Assembly (NCBI GenBank): GCA_021828105.1
Contig: JAKATG010000001.1
Location: 62,001-126,000, forward strand
Source: Taklimakanibacter sp021828105
GTDB lineage: Bacteria > Pseudomonadota > Alphaproteobacteria > Rhizobiales > Aestuariivirgaceae
DNA length: 64,000 bases
Direction of reading: 5' to 3'
The notes under the pieces are model-generated. The model made no database searches, was not told where the DNA came from, and saw only the letters and a list, made by a program, of their open reading frames with translations. Shown here in pieces: positions 17,862-26,642 of the stretch (the first letter of the stretch is position 1; each line of letters opens with the position of its first letter). Position numbers and translations under genes: made by a program.

Positions 17862-18620
17862 ATGATCTGGCTCTACCATTTGCCGCCAATCGGGCTGTTG
17901 CTGGTCCTCAGCCTGTTCATTGGCGCCGCCGCCTTCGGGCTCTGGTGGCTGCCCAAGCTCTCGGTCACGTTTACGTTGGTGCGGGCCGGGCGGGAGATGT
18001 CGCCCGTGATCCAGACCATCTGCGGCACTTTGTTCGTGATGGCCACCACCTTCCTCGCCGCCAATGTCTGGGCCGTCGAGGACCGTGCCTATGAGGCGGT
18101 CGCCATTGAGGCCCGCGAGGTGCGCCTGCTGCGAACCCTGTCGCATCTCCTGCCCGAGCCCCGGCGCAGCGAGGTGGGCAATCTCGTCACCGACTATGCC
18201 GGGCAGTCGGCCGCCGAATGGCCTCATATGGACGACTTGGGCGGCAGCCGCGAGGCCGAGCGGGTGCTGGCGGCGCTCTACAATGCCGCCCTGTCGCTGG
18301 CGCCCCATGAGCAGATGCTGGGCCAAGAATTCATGGCGGCGCTCAAGGCGGTGGGCGAGGCGCGCGAGCGCCGGCTCGACATCGCCCGCAACAATCTCAG
18401 TCCCGACCAATGGGCGGCGATGCTGATCCTGGCTCTGACGCTGGGCGTCGCCGTCACCATCGTGCATGGGGACAGCGACGGCGGGCGGGCCCTCGCCCTC
18501 GGCCTCATCGCGGTGATCGTGAGCACCGCGCTTTTCCTGCTCATCGCCCATGACCGGCCGTTCATCGGCTGGGATGCGCTCGAACCTCAATCGGTGATCG
18601 CCGCAGCGCGGGGCTCATGA
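17862..18620 (+). CDS. DUF4239-type membrane protein
   Basis: This 252-aa protein has two N-terminal membrane helices (about 8-30 and 50-66), a cytoplasmic helical core and two C-terminal helices (about 187-203 and 212-230). This is the layout of bestrophin-like DUF4239 proteins. No function is established. GGGGGATT precedes the ATG. Its stop overlaps the end of the convergent rluD gene by 6 bases. Confidence 0.7.
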   Translation: MIWLYHLPPIGLLLVLSLFIGAAAFGLWWLPKLSVTFTLVRAGREMSPVIQTICGTLFVMATTFLAANVWAVEDRAYEAVAIEAREVRLLRTLSHLLPEPRRSEVGNLVTDYAGQSAAEWPHMDDLGGSREAERVLAALYNAALSLAPHEQMLGQEFMAALKAVGEARERRLDIARNNLSPDQWAAMLILALTLGVAVTIVHGDSDGGRALALGLIAVIVSTALFLLIAHDRPFIGWDALEPQSVIAAARGS

Positions 18621-19613
18621 GGCGGAGAGCGCCGCGATGAGCAGGGCGAGGTTGCCGGGCGGCGCGCTCTCGAAATGCATCGGCTCGCCCGAGACCGGAT
18701 GCTCGAAGCCCAGCACCGCCGCGTGCAGCGCCTGGCGGCTGAGCGATTTGAGGGCGATCCGCGCCTTCTCCGGCAATTTGCCGATCGAGGCCTTGAAACC
18801 CTTGCCATAGGTCTCATCGCCGAGAAGCGGATGGCCGATATGGGCCATATGGACGCGGATCTGATGGGTGCGGCCGGTCTCGAGCCGGCAGCGCAAAAGG
18901 CTCGCATAGGGCGGCGCGCCGAAGCGCTCTTCAACATCATAATGAGTGATCGCCTGGCGCGCGCCCGCGCGGCGGGCGACGCTCATTTTCTCGCGCGCCG
19001 TGGCATGCCGGCCGATCGGCGCATCGACGGTGCCGTGCCGGCGTTCGGGCGCGCCCCAGACGAGGGCGAGATAGGCGCGCTCCAGCCGGCCGTCGCGGCC
19101 ATGGGCGGCGAATTGCTCGGAGAGGCCCTTATGGGCCTGATCGGTCTTGGCCACCACAAGGAGGCCCGATGTGTCCTTGTCGAGGCGGTGGACTATCCCT
19201 GGGCGCCTCACGCCGCCAATGCCCGACAGGCTTTCGCCGCAATGGGCGATGAGGGCGTTGACCAGGGTGCCGGTCTCGTGGCCGGCCGCCGGATGGACGA
19301 CGAGGCCCGCCGGCTTGTCGATGACGATGAGGGCGTCGTCCTCATAAATAATGTCGAGGGGGATGGTCTCGGGCAGGGGCTCGGCGGCGACCGCCGGGGG
19401 CAGGCGCACGCTGACCCGCTCGCCCGCCTTCATCTTGCGGCGCGCCTCGGTCACGGCCGACCCCTCGACAGCGACGCAGCCATTGGCAATAAGGGCCTGG
19501 AAGCGGGCCCGGCTCGTTTCCGGAAACCGGTGCGCGAGGAAGCGGTCGAGCCGCTCGCCCGCATCCTCCGCGGCAACGGCCGCTTCCAAGGACTCAGATG
19601 ATGGAGAGGTCAT
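18615..19613 (-). CDS. rluD: 23S rRNA pseudouridine synthase, RluD-like
   Basis: This 332-aa RluA-family enzyme isomerises uridines to pseudouridine in large-subunit rRNA. An N-terminal S4 RNA-binding domain (ERLDRFLAHRFPETSRARFQ) precedes the catalytic domain, with Asp in the hallmark VHRLDKDTSGLLVVAKT. The S4 domain and length favour the RluD/RluC class. Its ATG overlaps the ATG of the divergent gene (a shared CATG), and no clear ribosome site precedes it. The 3' end overlaps the DUF4239 gene. Confidence 0.88.
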   Translation of the reverse strand: MTSPSSESLEAAVAAEDAGERLDRFLAHRFPETSRARFQALIANGCVAVEGSAVTEARRKMKAGERVSVRLPPAVAAEPLPETIPLDIIYEDDALIVIDKPAGLVVHPAAGHETGTLVNALIAHCGESLSGIGGVRRPGIVHRLDKDTSGLLVVAKTDQAHKGLSEQFAAHGRDGRLERAYLALVWGAPERRHGTVDAPIGRHATAREKMSVARRAGARQAITHYDVEERFGAPPYASLLRCRLETGRTHQIRVHMAHIGHPLLGDETYGKGFKASIGKLPEKARIALKSLSRQALHAAVLGFEHPVSGEPMHFESAPPGNLALLIAALSAS

Positions 19614-19962
19614 GACGGATAACCAGCAACCGGCGGAGACAGATGAAACCCCGCCGCAGCCGGGCTTACGATTCCTCGAAATGACCGTCTATATCATGGG
19701 CGGGCTGCTCGTCATCATGCTGCTGGTGCTCTTGGGCGGCATCGCCTGGAAAGTGACGCGCGGCAAGGCGCCGGAAGCGCCGCCGAAAGCGAGCCTGGTC
19801 GAGATCGCAACGCCCGCCGGCGCCACGATTGCGGGCGTCACCCTCGACGGCAACACCATGGCCGTCCAGGTGGTCGCGGGCGGGAACCACGAGGTGGTGG
19901 TCGTCGACACCCGCAAGGGGGTGGTGGTGAGCCGGATCCGACTCAAGCCCGAAACGCCCTGA
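19612..19962 (+). CDS. Small membrane-anchored protein (DUF6476-like)
   Basis: This 116-aa protein has one membrane helix (about residues 26-47) and a C-terminal beta-rich domain (LPDG-type repeats: ATPAGATIAGVTLDGNTM and VVVDTRKGVVVSRIRL). It resembles an uncharacterised alphaproteobacterial family (DUF6476) next to rluD. GGAGAGG precedes the ATG. The start codon interlocks with that of rluD on the other strand. Confidence 0.7.
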   Translation: MTDNQQPAETDETPPQPGLRFLEMTVYIMGGLLVIMLLVLLGGIAWKVTRGKAPEAPPKASLVEIATPAGATIAGVTLDGNTMAVQVVAGGNHEVVVVDTRKGVVVSRIRLKPETP

Positions 19963-20040
19963 CCCTCCTTCGCTAAAGCTTCGGAGGGCATCTTGCGCTT
20001 TGCCCATGGGGCCCGTATATCGAGGCCTCTCGAACAGTGC

Positions 20041-20116
20041 GCCCCCTTCGTCTAGCGGCCCAGGACGCGGCCCTCTCACGGCTGAAACAGGGGTTCGAGT
20101 CCCCTAGGGGGCGCCA
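20041..20116 (+). tRNA. tRNA-Glu (anticodon CUC)
   Basis: A 76-nt cloverleaf with acceptor GCCCCCT/AGGGGGC, anticodon stem CGGCC/GGCTG around loop CTCTCAC (CTC at 20075-20077), T-arm CAGGGGTTCGAGTCCCCT and an encoded CCA. It closely follows E. coli tRNA-Glu. It marks the end of the core-like part of the window. Confidence 0.95.
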
Positions 20117-20218
20117 ATCTTTTCAAGCACTTGGGCAATTCAAGAGGGCGGTTTGGTCCTTTGCCCAACTCCAGCTCATTCCGCGAGTGCCAGTATTGCA
20201 GCGGACGCATGCTCGTTG

Positions 20219-20780
20219 CTAAGGATGCGTCGCAACTAGGGTAGGTGGCCAGTTCTTATCGTTGATCGGCTCGACCTTTAGCCAGTCGATTACCATGGCA
20301 TGCACGAAGGGCATATAGTCCCGATAATGGCCCAGCTTGAATTTTGCCGGCGACGGTTTGTAGGGATCGGGCTCATAGCCGATTTTGCCTGTTATTCGCA
20401 CAATGAAACGGTTTCCGGCATAGACTTCAATGGCGGCCTTACCAGAACGTCCCGCCTGGACGCGTTAGCTCATCTCGACCCACTGCCCGAGAGCTGACGG
20501 CAGAATGGGACTTGGCGGCATCACCGGCCATTTCCGCCAATTTGAGATCCAAAACGTGCGCCTCTAAATCATAGGTGTACGGCTTCCAATCCGGCATATC
20601 TAACGAAAGCACAGCAACACCAAGAGAGCTGGCTCTATTGGCAGACGCGAACGGAAGCGCCTTGCGGAAAATACCAGCGTAACCGCCGAAAGACTGCAGA
20701 AAACGCTGGAGGTAAATCGTTTCGTCTATGTCGGCCACGTCATCAGAAGGCGAGTTCGCCGTTGAAGGATCCCAAGTCAT
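20219..20780 (-). pseudogene. Frameshifted hypothetical gene
   Basis: The 5' part (20780 down to about 20440) encodes MTWDPSTANSPSDDVADIDE... and ends in TRPGGTFW and a stop. The 3' part continues in another frame from about 20470 to 20219 (SGKAAIEVYAGNRFIVRITG ... WPPTLVATHP). The pieces are adjacent and in order, so a single gene of about 185 codons with one frameshift is the simplest reading. No family is recognised, and two separate short genes cannot be excluded. Confidence 0.45.
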
Positions 20781-20851
20781 TCACGCCGCGCTGATCCTGA
20801 GTCGGACCGTTTCGGCTGCGCACTTACCCTGCGCCATACCGAGCACGAATG

Positions 20852-21176
20852 TCATTTGTCCTTTAAGCTAAGAATGTATTCTATGGCATTCCTCATCTCG
20901 GCGTCACTCATGTGGATATCGGGCATCGTTGGGTGCGATGACTGAAACCATGCCGCGAGCGCAATAGACGTCATCCCCGACGTATTGGCGATGTCTTGGA
21001 ACGATGGGGCTTCAGCGACTGGTGATTGACGCTCGCCCGGGTACTGCATGACACTGGAAGCAGACCTCAGAAGCGTACTGCCTACCTTTCTCTGCATCAC
21101 CGATGATCTGGCTCATTGGGGTTGCCGGAGTGAGAGCCACGAACAGGCCAATGAGGAACTTATCAATGAGGCGCAT
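20852..21176 (-). pseudogene. Small c-type cytochrome gene broken by a frameshift
   Basis: From ATG 21176 one frame gives a signal peptide (MRLIDKFLIGLFVALTPATP) and the haem motif CFQCH, then reaches a stop soon after. A second frame, from about 21055, continues with APSFQDIANTSGMTSIALAA, the Met-ligand region SSHPTMPDI and the tail EYILSLKDK. Both halves match the intact paralogue at 57340-57660 (CSGCH, TSHPTMPNI, QYILSLKEH). One indel near the CHAVP codons therefore separates haem attachment from the axial Met. Confidence 0.8.
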
Positions 21177-21311
21177 GGTCAAAGTCCGGTTAGGTTCGCA
21201 AGCGGGCGTCGGTGCGCGGGTGCTCCGGTTTTAACCCGGACGCCTGCCGTGCCGGAAGCCTTCCAATCTTCGTATCGCAGTCTCATGGGTATATGCCCGG
21301 CGATTGAGAAT

Positions 21312-22798
21312 CTAGATATTGCGAGAGGGCGCTCTTGGAGACAGCATGCGGATGCCGAGGATCGCAAAAACGATCGCGACAATTGGGTTCAGTATGTTGA
21401 AAAAGCAGAATGGCACGAAGCTTATCGTGGCGATTCCGAGAGTCGCGGCCATGTAGGCTCCGCAGCAGTTCCAGGGGATCAGGGGCGAAGTCACGGTCCC
21501 AGAATCGCCAAGTGCGCGCGACAGGATGACCGGAGCGAGCCCCTGATCCTCGAAGGCTTTGCGGAACATGCGGCCCGGTAGCACGACGGCAATGTACTGG
21601 TTGGAAGCAAGGACGTTCGTCGCGAAAGCTGCTCCCACAAGCGATGCCACCAGTGTGCCGACCGACCGGGCCGCCGCAATCACGGAGCCAATCAAGCGCT
21701 CGAGTACGCCGGCCTTCTCGATGATGCCGCCGAAGGCGAGCGCAACGACGATAAGCCAGACGGTCCGAGCATACTTTGCATGCCGCCGCGAGACAGCAGC
21801 TGGTCGACCGCCGGCTCGCCGGTATGAGAGGTGTTGCCGGTGGCGAGAGCCGACCAGACACCCTTGAGCAGTGCCAGATCTGGTGAACCGGATCCTGCCA
21901 GAGCTACGACCCGGTCGGGAGCAATTGCTACGGCGAGGATGCCGCCGGCAAGTGCGCCAAGAAATACTGTCACGAAGGGCGGCCAGCGCAGCAGGGCCAG
22001 CGCCAGGACGAGCGCCAGTGGCAGGAAATGCACCAGCCAGGGGTGGAAAGCGGCTTCGATGCGCGCCGTCACGGCGGAGGCATCAAAATTGCCTGCCGAG
22101 CCGAAGCTCCAAAAGAGTGCAAGAGCGATAGCAAGCGACGGCATCGAGGTCCATAGGGACTCCCTCACATGCTCGTAGAGATCGGCATCGGCGGCAGCAC
22201 AAGCGAGATTGGCCGTGTCGGACAATGGCGACGACTTGTCACCGAAAATAAGCGCCGGAGATCACGGCGCCGGCGGTGATGGCCGGGTCGAGGCCCATTT
22301 TTTGCGCGACACCCATCAACCCGATGCCGATTGTGCCGGCGACGGTCCAGGAACTTCCGATCGAGACCGCAACGACGGCACAGATCAAACACGTGGTCAT
22401 GTAGAAGTAGTCAGGGCTGAGCAGCATGAGTCCGTAATAGACCATCGCGATCAGCGTGCCGCTGAGCGCCCAGGTGCCAATCAGCGAGCCAACTGCGAGC
22501 AGGATGAAGATGGCGGATAGCCCGGTGGTAACGCTGGCGACCGCAGCGTCGCGCAACTCATCGAGAGAATGCGGCGCCAACCGACGAAAGCCGCGACAAT
22601 TGAACAGAAAACCAGCGCGACTTGGTTCGGGCCGCCAGCGGCGCCATCGTGGAAGAGATAGAAGGACAGTCCTAGCAGCCCTATCAGCGTAACGACCGGG
22701 ACGAGCGCCGCCGGCAGGCCAATCGGCCGTGGCCCGGTGGGCATTTTGCTTCGTTTGTCGTTGCTAGCCCCGGTTTCCATCATTTCCTCCTCGCGCAC
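21312..22798 (-). pseudogene. NhaC-type Na+/H+ antiporter gene with three frameshifts
   Basis: Four consecutive minus-strand frames together give a complete NhaC-like antiporter. The N-terminus is 22798-22570 (PVVTLIGLLGLSFYLF), then 22580-22239 (up to AVISGAYF), 22240-21760 (GDKSSPLSDTANLA, the family hallmark) and 21760-21312 (the C-terminal helices). Frame breaks lie near 22565, 22240 (TTTTC where TTTC restores the frame) and 21760. It was probably an electroneutral exchanger. No internal segment appears deleted, so decay may be recent, or the calls may need resequencing. An FNR-type site lies 112 bp upstream. Confidence 0.8.
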
Positions 22799-22909
22799 GG
22801 TTCATGCGATCGTGCCGGCCCTTGCGTTCTCCAATCATGGCGCCAGCCTCAATCGACAAAAACGACCTCGGCATTGTCGCAATCACTAGTCGCAAGATCG
22901 GAGCTCGCC

Positions 22910-22923
22910 TTGATATCGGTCAA
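22910..22923 (-). promoter_or_regulatory. FNR/FixK-type site TTGATATCGGTCAA
   Basis: This site fits TTGA(T/C)-N4-(A/G)TCAA. It lies 112 bp upstream of the broken nhaC-like gene. No plus-strand gene starts within 350 bp, so it was probably the antiporter promoter. Confidence 0.55.
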
Positions 22924-23110
22924 GAGTGAAAAGAATTCGCGCCTGGCCCCGAGGCGTCAAGTGGCGCTCCTGTCTCGCCCGTAGTCCAGCGATAGGTCCT
23001 TAAAGTCCCCGGATCGCCGTCGTGGTCGCCGGAGAGTCCGAATTCCCGATCCTTGCTTATTGCTCGACAGGGGTGAATGTGCCCCCGCAGCCAGCTACAC
23101 TCCCGCAGAG

Positions 23111-23124
23111 TTGATCAAAGTCAA
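23111..23124 (+). promoter_or_regulatory. FNR/FixK-type site TTGATCAAAGTCAA
   Basis: Matches the consensus. A class-II start would fall near 23159, leaving a leader of about 118 nt before the cax gene. The 478-bp gap 22799-23276 otherwise shows no convincing gene. Confidence 0.5.
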
Positions 23125-23276
23125 AATGAACAACTGGGCGGCAGTGATAGAAAGATTGGTCATATGAGGGGAGCATCATGGCATGAGCCGTCACGAGCGT
23201 TCTGCCAGCAAGGACGAAATGGCCGGCTTCCGGCAGGCTGGCCTTCGCGAGCCCACTAAAGCTGAGCCAAATTAGG

Positions 23277-24326
23277 ATGAACTTACTTCTCATCTTTGCG
23301 CCCATTGCAATCACTCTGGAAATTTTCGCTCCCGAGCGCTATCTCCTTGTCTTCCTAAGCTCCTCGCTTGCCATCGTGCCTCTTGCCGGCTGGTTGGGCC
23401 GCGCCACGGAGCATCTTGCGGCGCGAATGGGGGATGGAGTTGGAGGACTCCTTAACGCGACCTTTGGCAACGCAGCTGAACTTATCATCGCGCTCGCCGC
23501 ATTGCGTGCCGGGCTTCACGACGTGGTGAAAGCGTCGATCGCCGGTTCAATAGTGGGTAATATTCTGCTTGTGCTTGGTGCTGCCATGTTGGCCGGAGGC
23601 CTCCGCCATTCCGAGCAGCATTTCAACGCCGCTGGGGCGCGTTCTCAAGCGACGATGCTCATGCTTGCGGCGATAGCTTTGATTCTTCCCGCTGCCTTTC
23701 AGCTCAGGGTGGGTGCGACCGCCGAGATGCTCGACCAACTCAGTGTCACGATTTCCATCGTCCTCCTCGTTGTTTACGTGCTGTACCTCGCGTTTGTGCT
23801 CATCACCCATTCTGCTCTGTTCCAGGGCCCTTACCGGCAAGAAGAAAAAGAAGCCCACATGTCCGTCAGCCGGGCCATCCTAGCGCTCGCGGCGGCGACA
23901 GTGGGAATTGCCTGGATGAGTGAGATCATGGTGGGTGCGATCGAACCCACAGCGCACGAATTTGGCCTCAGCGCCGTGTTCGTCGGCGTGTTCGTTGTCG
24001 CGATCCTGGGAAACGCCGCCGAACACGCAACAGCCATTACTGCAGCGTTGAAAGACCGTATGGACCTTGCGCTCTCAATTGCCATGGGCTCCAGCATACA
24101 AGTGGCGCTCTTCGTAGCTCCGGTTCTTCTGCTTACGAGCATCTTTCTAGGCCCGAGCCAGATGGATCTTGCCTTTACGGGCGGACTCGTCCTGATGGTC
24201 CTTCTGTCCACGCTCATCACGAGTCAGGTTGCTGGCGACGGCCGGTCCGACTGGCTTAAAGGCCTGCAGTTGCTCGCCGTATATATTGTCTTTGGCCTGA
24301 CCTTCTTTTTCCTGCCAACCAAGTAA
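23277..24326 (+). CDS. cax: Calcium/proton antiporter (CAX family)
   Basis: This 349-aa inner-membrane exchanger has about eleven hydrophobic segments and both CAX alpha-repeat motifs: NATFGNAAELIIA near residue 62 and ILGNAAEHATA near residue 243. An acidic/loop break lies between the halves (about residues 180-195). It should exchange Ca2+ or another divalent cation for H+. The Met chosen gives the usual CAX N-terminus (MNLLLIFAPIAITLE). AGGA lies very close to it, so the ribosome site is weak. It is convergent with the CYTH-CHAD gene and possibly under the site at 23111. Confidence 0.88.
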   Translation: MNLLLIFAPIAITLEIFAPERYLLVFLSSSLAIVPLAGWLGRATEHLAARMGDGVGGLLNATFGNAAELIIALAALRAGLHDVVKASIAGSIVGNILLVLGAAMLAGGLRHSEQHFNAAGARSQATMLMLAAIALILPAAFQLRVGATAEMLDQLSVTISIVLLVVYVLYLAFVLITHSALFQGPYRQEEKEAHMSVSRAILALAAATVGIAWMSEIMVGAIEPTAHEFGLSAVFVGVFVVAILGNAAEHATAITAALKDRMDLALSIAMGSSIQVALFVAPVLLLTSIFLGPSQMDLAFTGGLVLMVLLSTLITSQVAGDGRSDWLKGLQLLAVYIVFGLTFFFLPTK

Positions 24327-24364
24327 CAAGCGGACGTTCCGCTGGCGCTGTTGGAAAAAACCGC

Positions 24365-25975
24365 TCAGGCGTGCGGATCCCAAAAGCGGTCTGTCTTCTT
24401 GAATCTTCTCCAGCACCTGCGCAGTTTCCCATCGGCCAGAGAGGCGCCTCGCGCGAACCAGCCAAGTATGTAGCCCGATGCTCTTTGACCTTCCTCGCCG
24501 AGCGAGGGAGACAGTTTATCCAGGAACTGTCTGGCGGCCACGACATCATTGTGCGCGCCGAGAAGGTCCTGCATTTCGGCGATCCTTTTGACGAAGGTGC
24601 GATACTGGCGCTTTTGGCTGAAGTCTCCGGCCAGGAAATCGACCCCGTATCTCAGGTTCTTGAAGGCGATGCGCAACTTGTGGCGCGCCTCGTCGGACTG
24701 ATCGGGCAGGCTCTTTCCCCGTTTCAGAACCCGATTCGCCAGCCTGTCCAAAGTTTCTCGCGCGAAATCGGTTGCCGGTACTGCGAGAAGCTGCGCGTCG
24801 GCACCCGACAAGGCGTTGCACCATGCGCGGCTGGCCAGAAGTCGTTGAACCTTAAGGACGAAGAGGGTCGTTTCGCTGTCGTCGATCACCGCCCTAGCGT
24901 CCTCATACGCAACAGCCCGGCGGCGTTCAATTTCGGTCAGTAATGCTTCGCCCCCCGGCGGGCAGTCTGGGCTGGACAGCGGCCCCTCGGCAAGTTGGCG
25001 GATGACATCACAGTCGCGCGCCGGCCCCAGGGCCGTCGAAATGCGTTTGGCTTCAGTGCGCAGGATCTCAAAGTCAGGAAAGGGTATACCCTGCCTTAGG
25101 ATCGCAAGACCACTCCTCATACGGCGAAGCGCAACTCGCAGCTGGTGAACGGATTCGGGATCGTTGGACTCCCGCAGCGGCGCCCAGTTCGCCACAAAAT
25201 GCGCGAGCGTGTGGGACAAAATGACGTCCACCGCACCGTCGAGCATGGCTTTCGGCTCAAACTTGACGGGCTCGGCCTTCACGGGAGTGGGCTTCCTGTG
25301 CAGAGCGATGCGGCGGCCCTTTTCGGATTTACTGACAAAATCGAGCCGCAGGGGAATATCCTGGGCGAGCTTCATCGCCAGATCGCAGAGATCCGCTTCC
25401 ACGCCCGATTTCAGCTCGAGCTCGATCTCCGTCACCGGCACGCGCTGTCCGCCGCCGACAATATGGCCCTCATCGAATGCGACTTCGATTCTGGACGAGC
25501 CGCAGGTGACCTCGGCGATCCGCCTCTTGATCAGAGTCTCGAATTCTTGTTTGAGGGGCTTTCCGCCCAGCAGGGCGGCCAAACTATCCGCCGTTTGCGC
25601 ATCAAATAGCGAGAGATCGGGCTGAAGATCTACCGAAGGGACTTCGAGTTCCCCCCGCCGGAAGGGTTCACGGGCCACCGAGGGCTTCCATTTGAGGGTG
25701 AGAACAGGCCTGGAGTTGCCCTTATTCTGCTTCTCCCGGATGCGGAGGGAATAGCCGCTGTTCCACAGATCGTTGGAAGCCGTGTCAAAGTAGATTGACC
25801 GCAAGTTCTCGATGCGTGATGGCGAAGCCGATTCAAAGATCCGCGACTCCAGAGCGGACTCCAGCCCGACAACGTCAGTCCGAAATTTTATTTCAATTTC
25901 CTGCGCACCACCGCCTGCCGCCGGATCAGCCGTACACGGCGGAGTTGCATCTGAGAAGCTCACCAGTTCAACCAT
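24365..25975 (-). CDS. CYTH and CHAD domain protein
   Basis: This 536-aa two-domain protein has an N-terminal CYTH (triphosphate tunnel) domain at about residues 25-215 with the EIEIKF hallmark and many Arg/Lys/Glu residues. A C-terminal CHAD domain at about 245-530 has conserved histidines and basic helices. CYTH domains hydrolyse inorganic triphosphate or related compounds, and CHAD domains bind polyphosphate. A role in polyphosphate-linked stress metabolism is therefore inferred. A consensus FNR-type site lies 62 bp upstream of the start, at class-II spacing for a leader of about 27 nt. Confidence 0.88.
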   Translation of the reverse strand: MVELVSFSDATPPCTADPAAGGGAQEIEIKFRTDVVGLESALESRIFESASPSRIENLRSIYFDTASNDLWNSGYSLRIREKQNKGNSRPVLTLKWKPSVAREPFRRGELEVPSVDLQPDLSLFDAQTADSLAALLGGKPLKQEFETLIKRRIAEVTCGSSRIEVAFDEGHIVGGGQRVPVTEIELELKSGVEADLCDLAMKLAQDIPLRLDFVSKSEKGRRIALHRKPTPVKAEPVKFEPKAMLDGAVDVILSHTLAHFVANWAPLRESNDPESVHQLRVALRRMRSGLAILRQGIPFPDFEILRTEAKRISTALGPARDCDVIRQLAEGPLSSPDCPPGGEALLTEIERRRAVAYEDARAVIDDSETTLFVLKVQRLLASRAWCNALSGADAQLLAVPATDFARETLDRLANRVLKRGKSLPDQSDEARHKLRIAFKNLRYGVDFLAGDFSQKRQYRTFVKRIAEMQDLLGAHNDVVAARQFLDKLSPSLGEEGQRASGYILGWFARGASLADGKLRRCWRRFKKTDRFWDPHA

Positions 25976-26036
25976 TCCGGTTCTCTTGCGGTGAATGAAA
26001 ACAATACCTACTCATCCCATTGAGCCTGCGGACGCA

Positions 26037-26050
26037 TTGATCTGTATCAA
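26037..26050 (-). promoter_or_regulatory. FNR/FixK-type site TTGATCTGTATCAA
   Basis: Full consensus match. A class-II start would lie near 26002 for the CYTH-CHAD gene. In the other direction it could serve the small ORF at 26241 (start near 26085). Confidence 0.65.
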
Positions 26051-26240
26051 GATCCAGGGTCAGTAAGATCTGAATATGCGGGCGTTCTACGGAGCTGTTT
26101 TCCCCGGTTTGAATACCGGTGCGATTCCTGGCGACGCGCGTCACCGGCCACAAACTGCCACAAACAAGCACAATTGCGACAACCTGCGGCGACCAAATGA
26201 AGACATCCTGGGTCCGCATGAAGTTTCGAGGGAGGAGTTC

Positions 26241-26444
26241 ATGTCGGAACATAAGCTTCTGTTCTCGCTGATTGTCCTTGCAAGTATTGCAAGCTTGGGG
26301 TGGGTGCTGATCGTCTACATATTGTCCTTTCACGGGGCGCGCTGGCTGGTTGACAGTATCGCCTGCGCCGATGTGCCGCGCCGCCGTGACCTACGGCTTG
26401 CCCTGTCCCCGGGGTTGCGCCAATATCGCTTCCGCATGTGCTGA
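26241..26444 (+). CDS. Small membrane protein, unknown
   Basis: This 67-aa ORF has a very good ribosome site (GGGAGGAG, 5-6 nt before ATG). It has one membrane helix (LLFSLIVLASIASLGWVLIV, about residues 6-27) and an Arg-rich tail that looks unstructured and may be shortened by a frameshift. The FNR-type site at 26037 faces it. I know no homologue. The ribosome site is the main support. Confidence 0.4.
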   Translation: MSEHKLLFSLIVLASIASLGWVLIVYILSFHGARWLVDSIACADVPRRRDLRLALSPGLRQYRFRMC

Positions 26445-26642
26445 TTGTTCAGTAAGCCGCGTGTGCCCGAGTCAGATCACGGCCGAAGTGGAGAACAAGA
26501 ACGCAAGAACGTCGCGCATCGGTAGACGCTCCGCCCAGGCCGTTGCCGCGCACCATGACCAGCCTACCGGCTTCTAATATCGGAAATGAAGCCAGCCAGA
26601 GCTACCGCCCCCCAGTTCAGCATGCGAATAAATGACGGCGCC

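Noticed and set aside
17849..17862. FNR-like TTGATGCAAGTCTA before the DUF4239 gene
   Set aside because: Two mismatches in the second half-site and overlap with the start codon. It was not counted as a site.
23059..23293. Minus-strand ORF with a signal-peptide-like start (MRSKFILIWLSFSGLAKA) opposite the cax start
   Set aside because: No ribosome site. It overlaps the start of a clear cax gene and contains the FNR-type site, so it is probably accidental.
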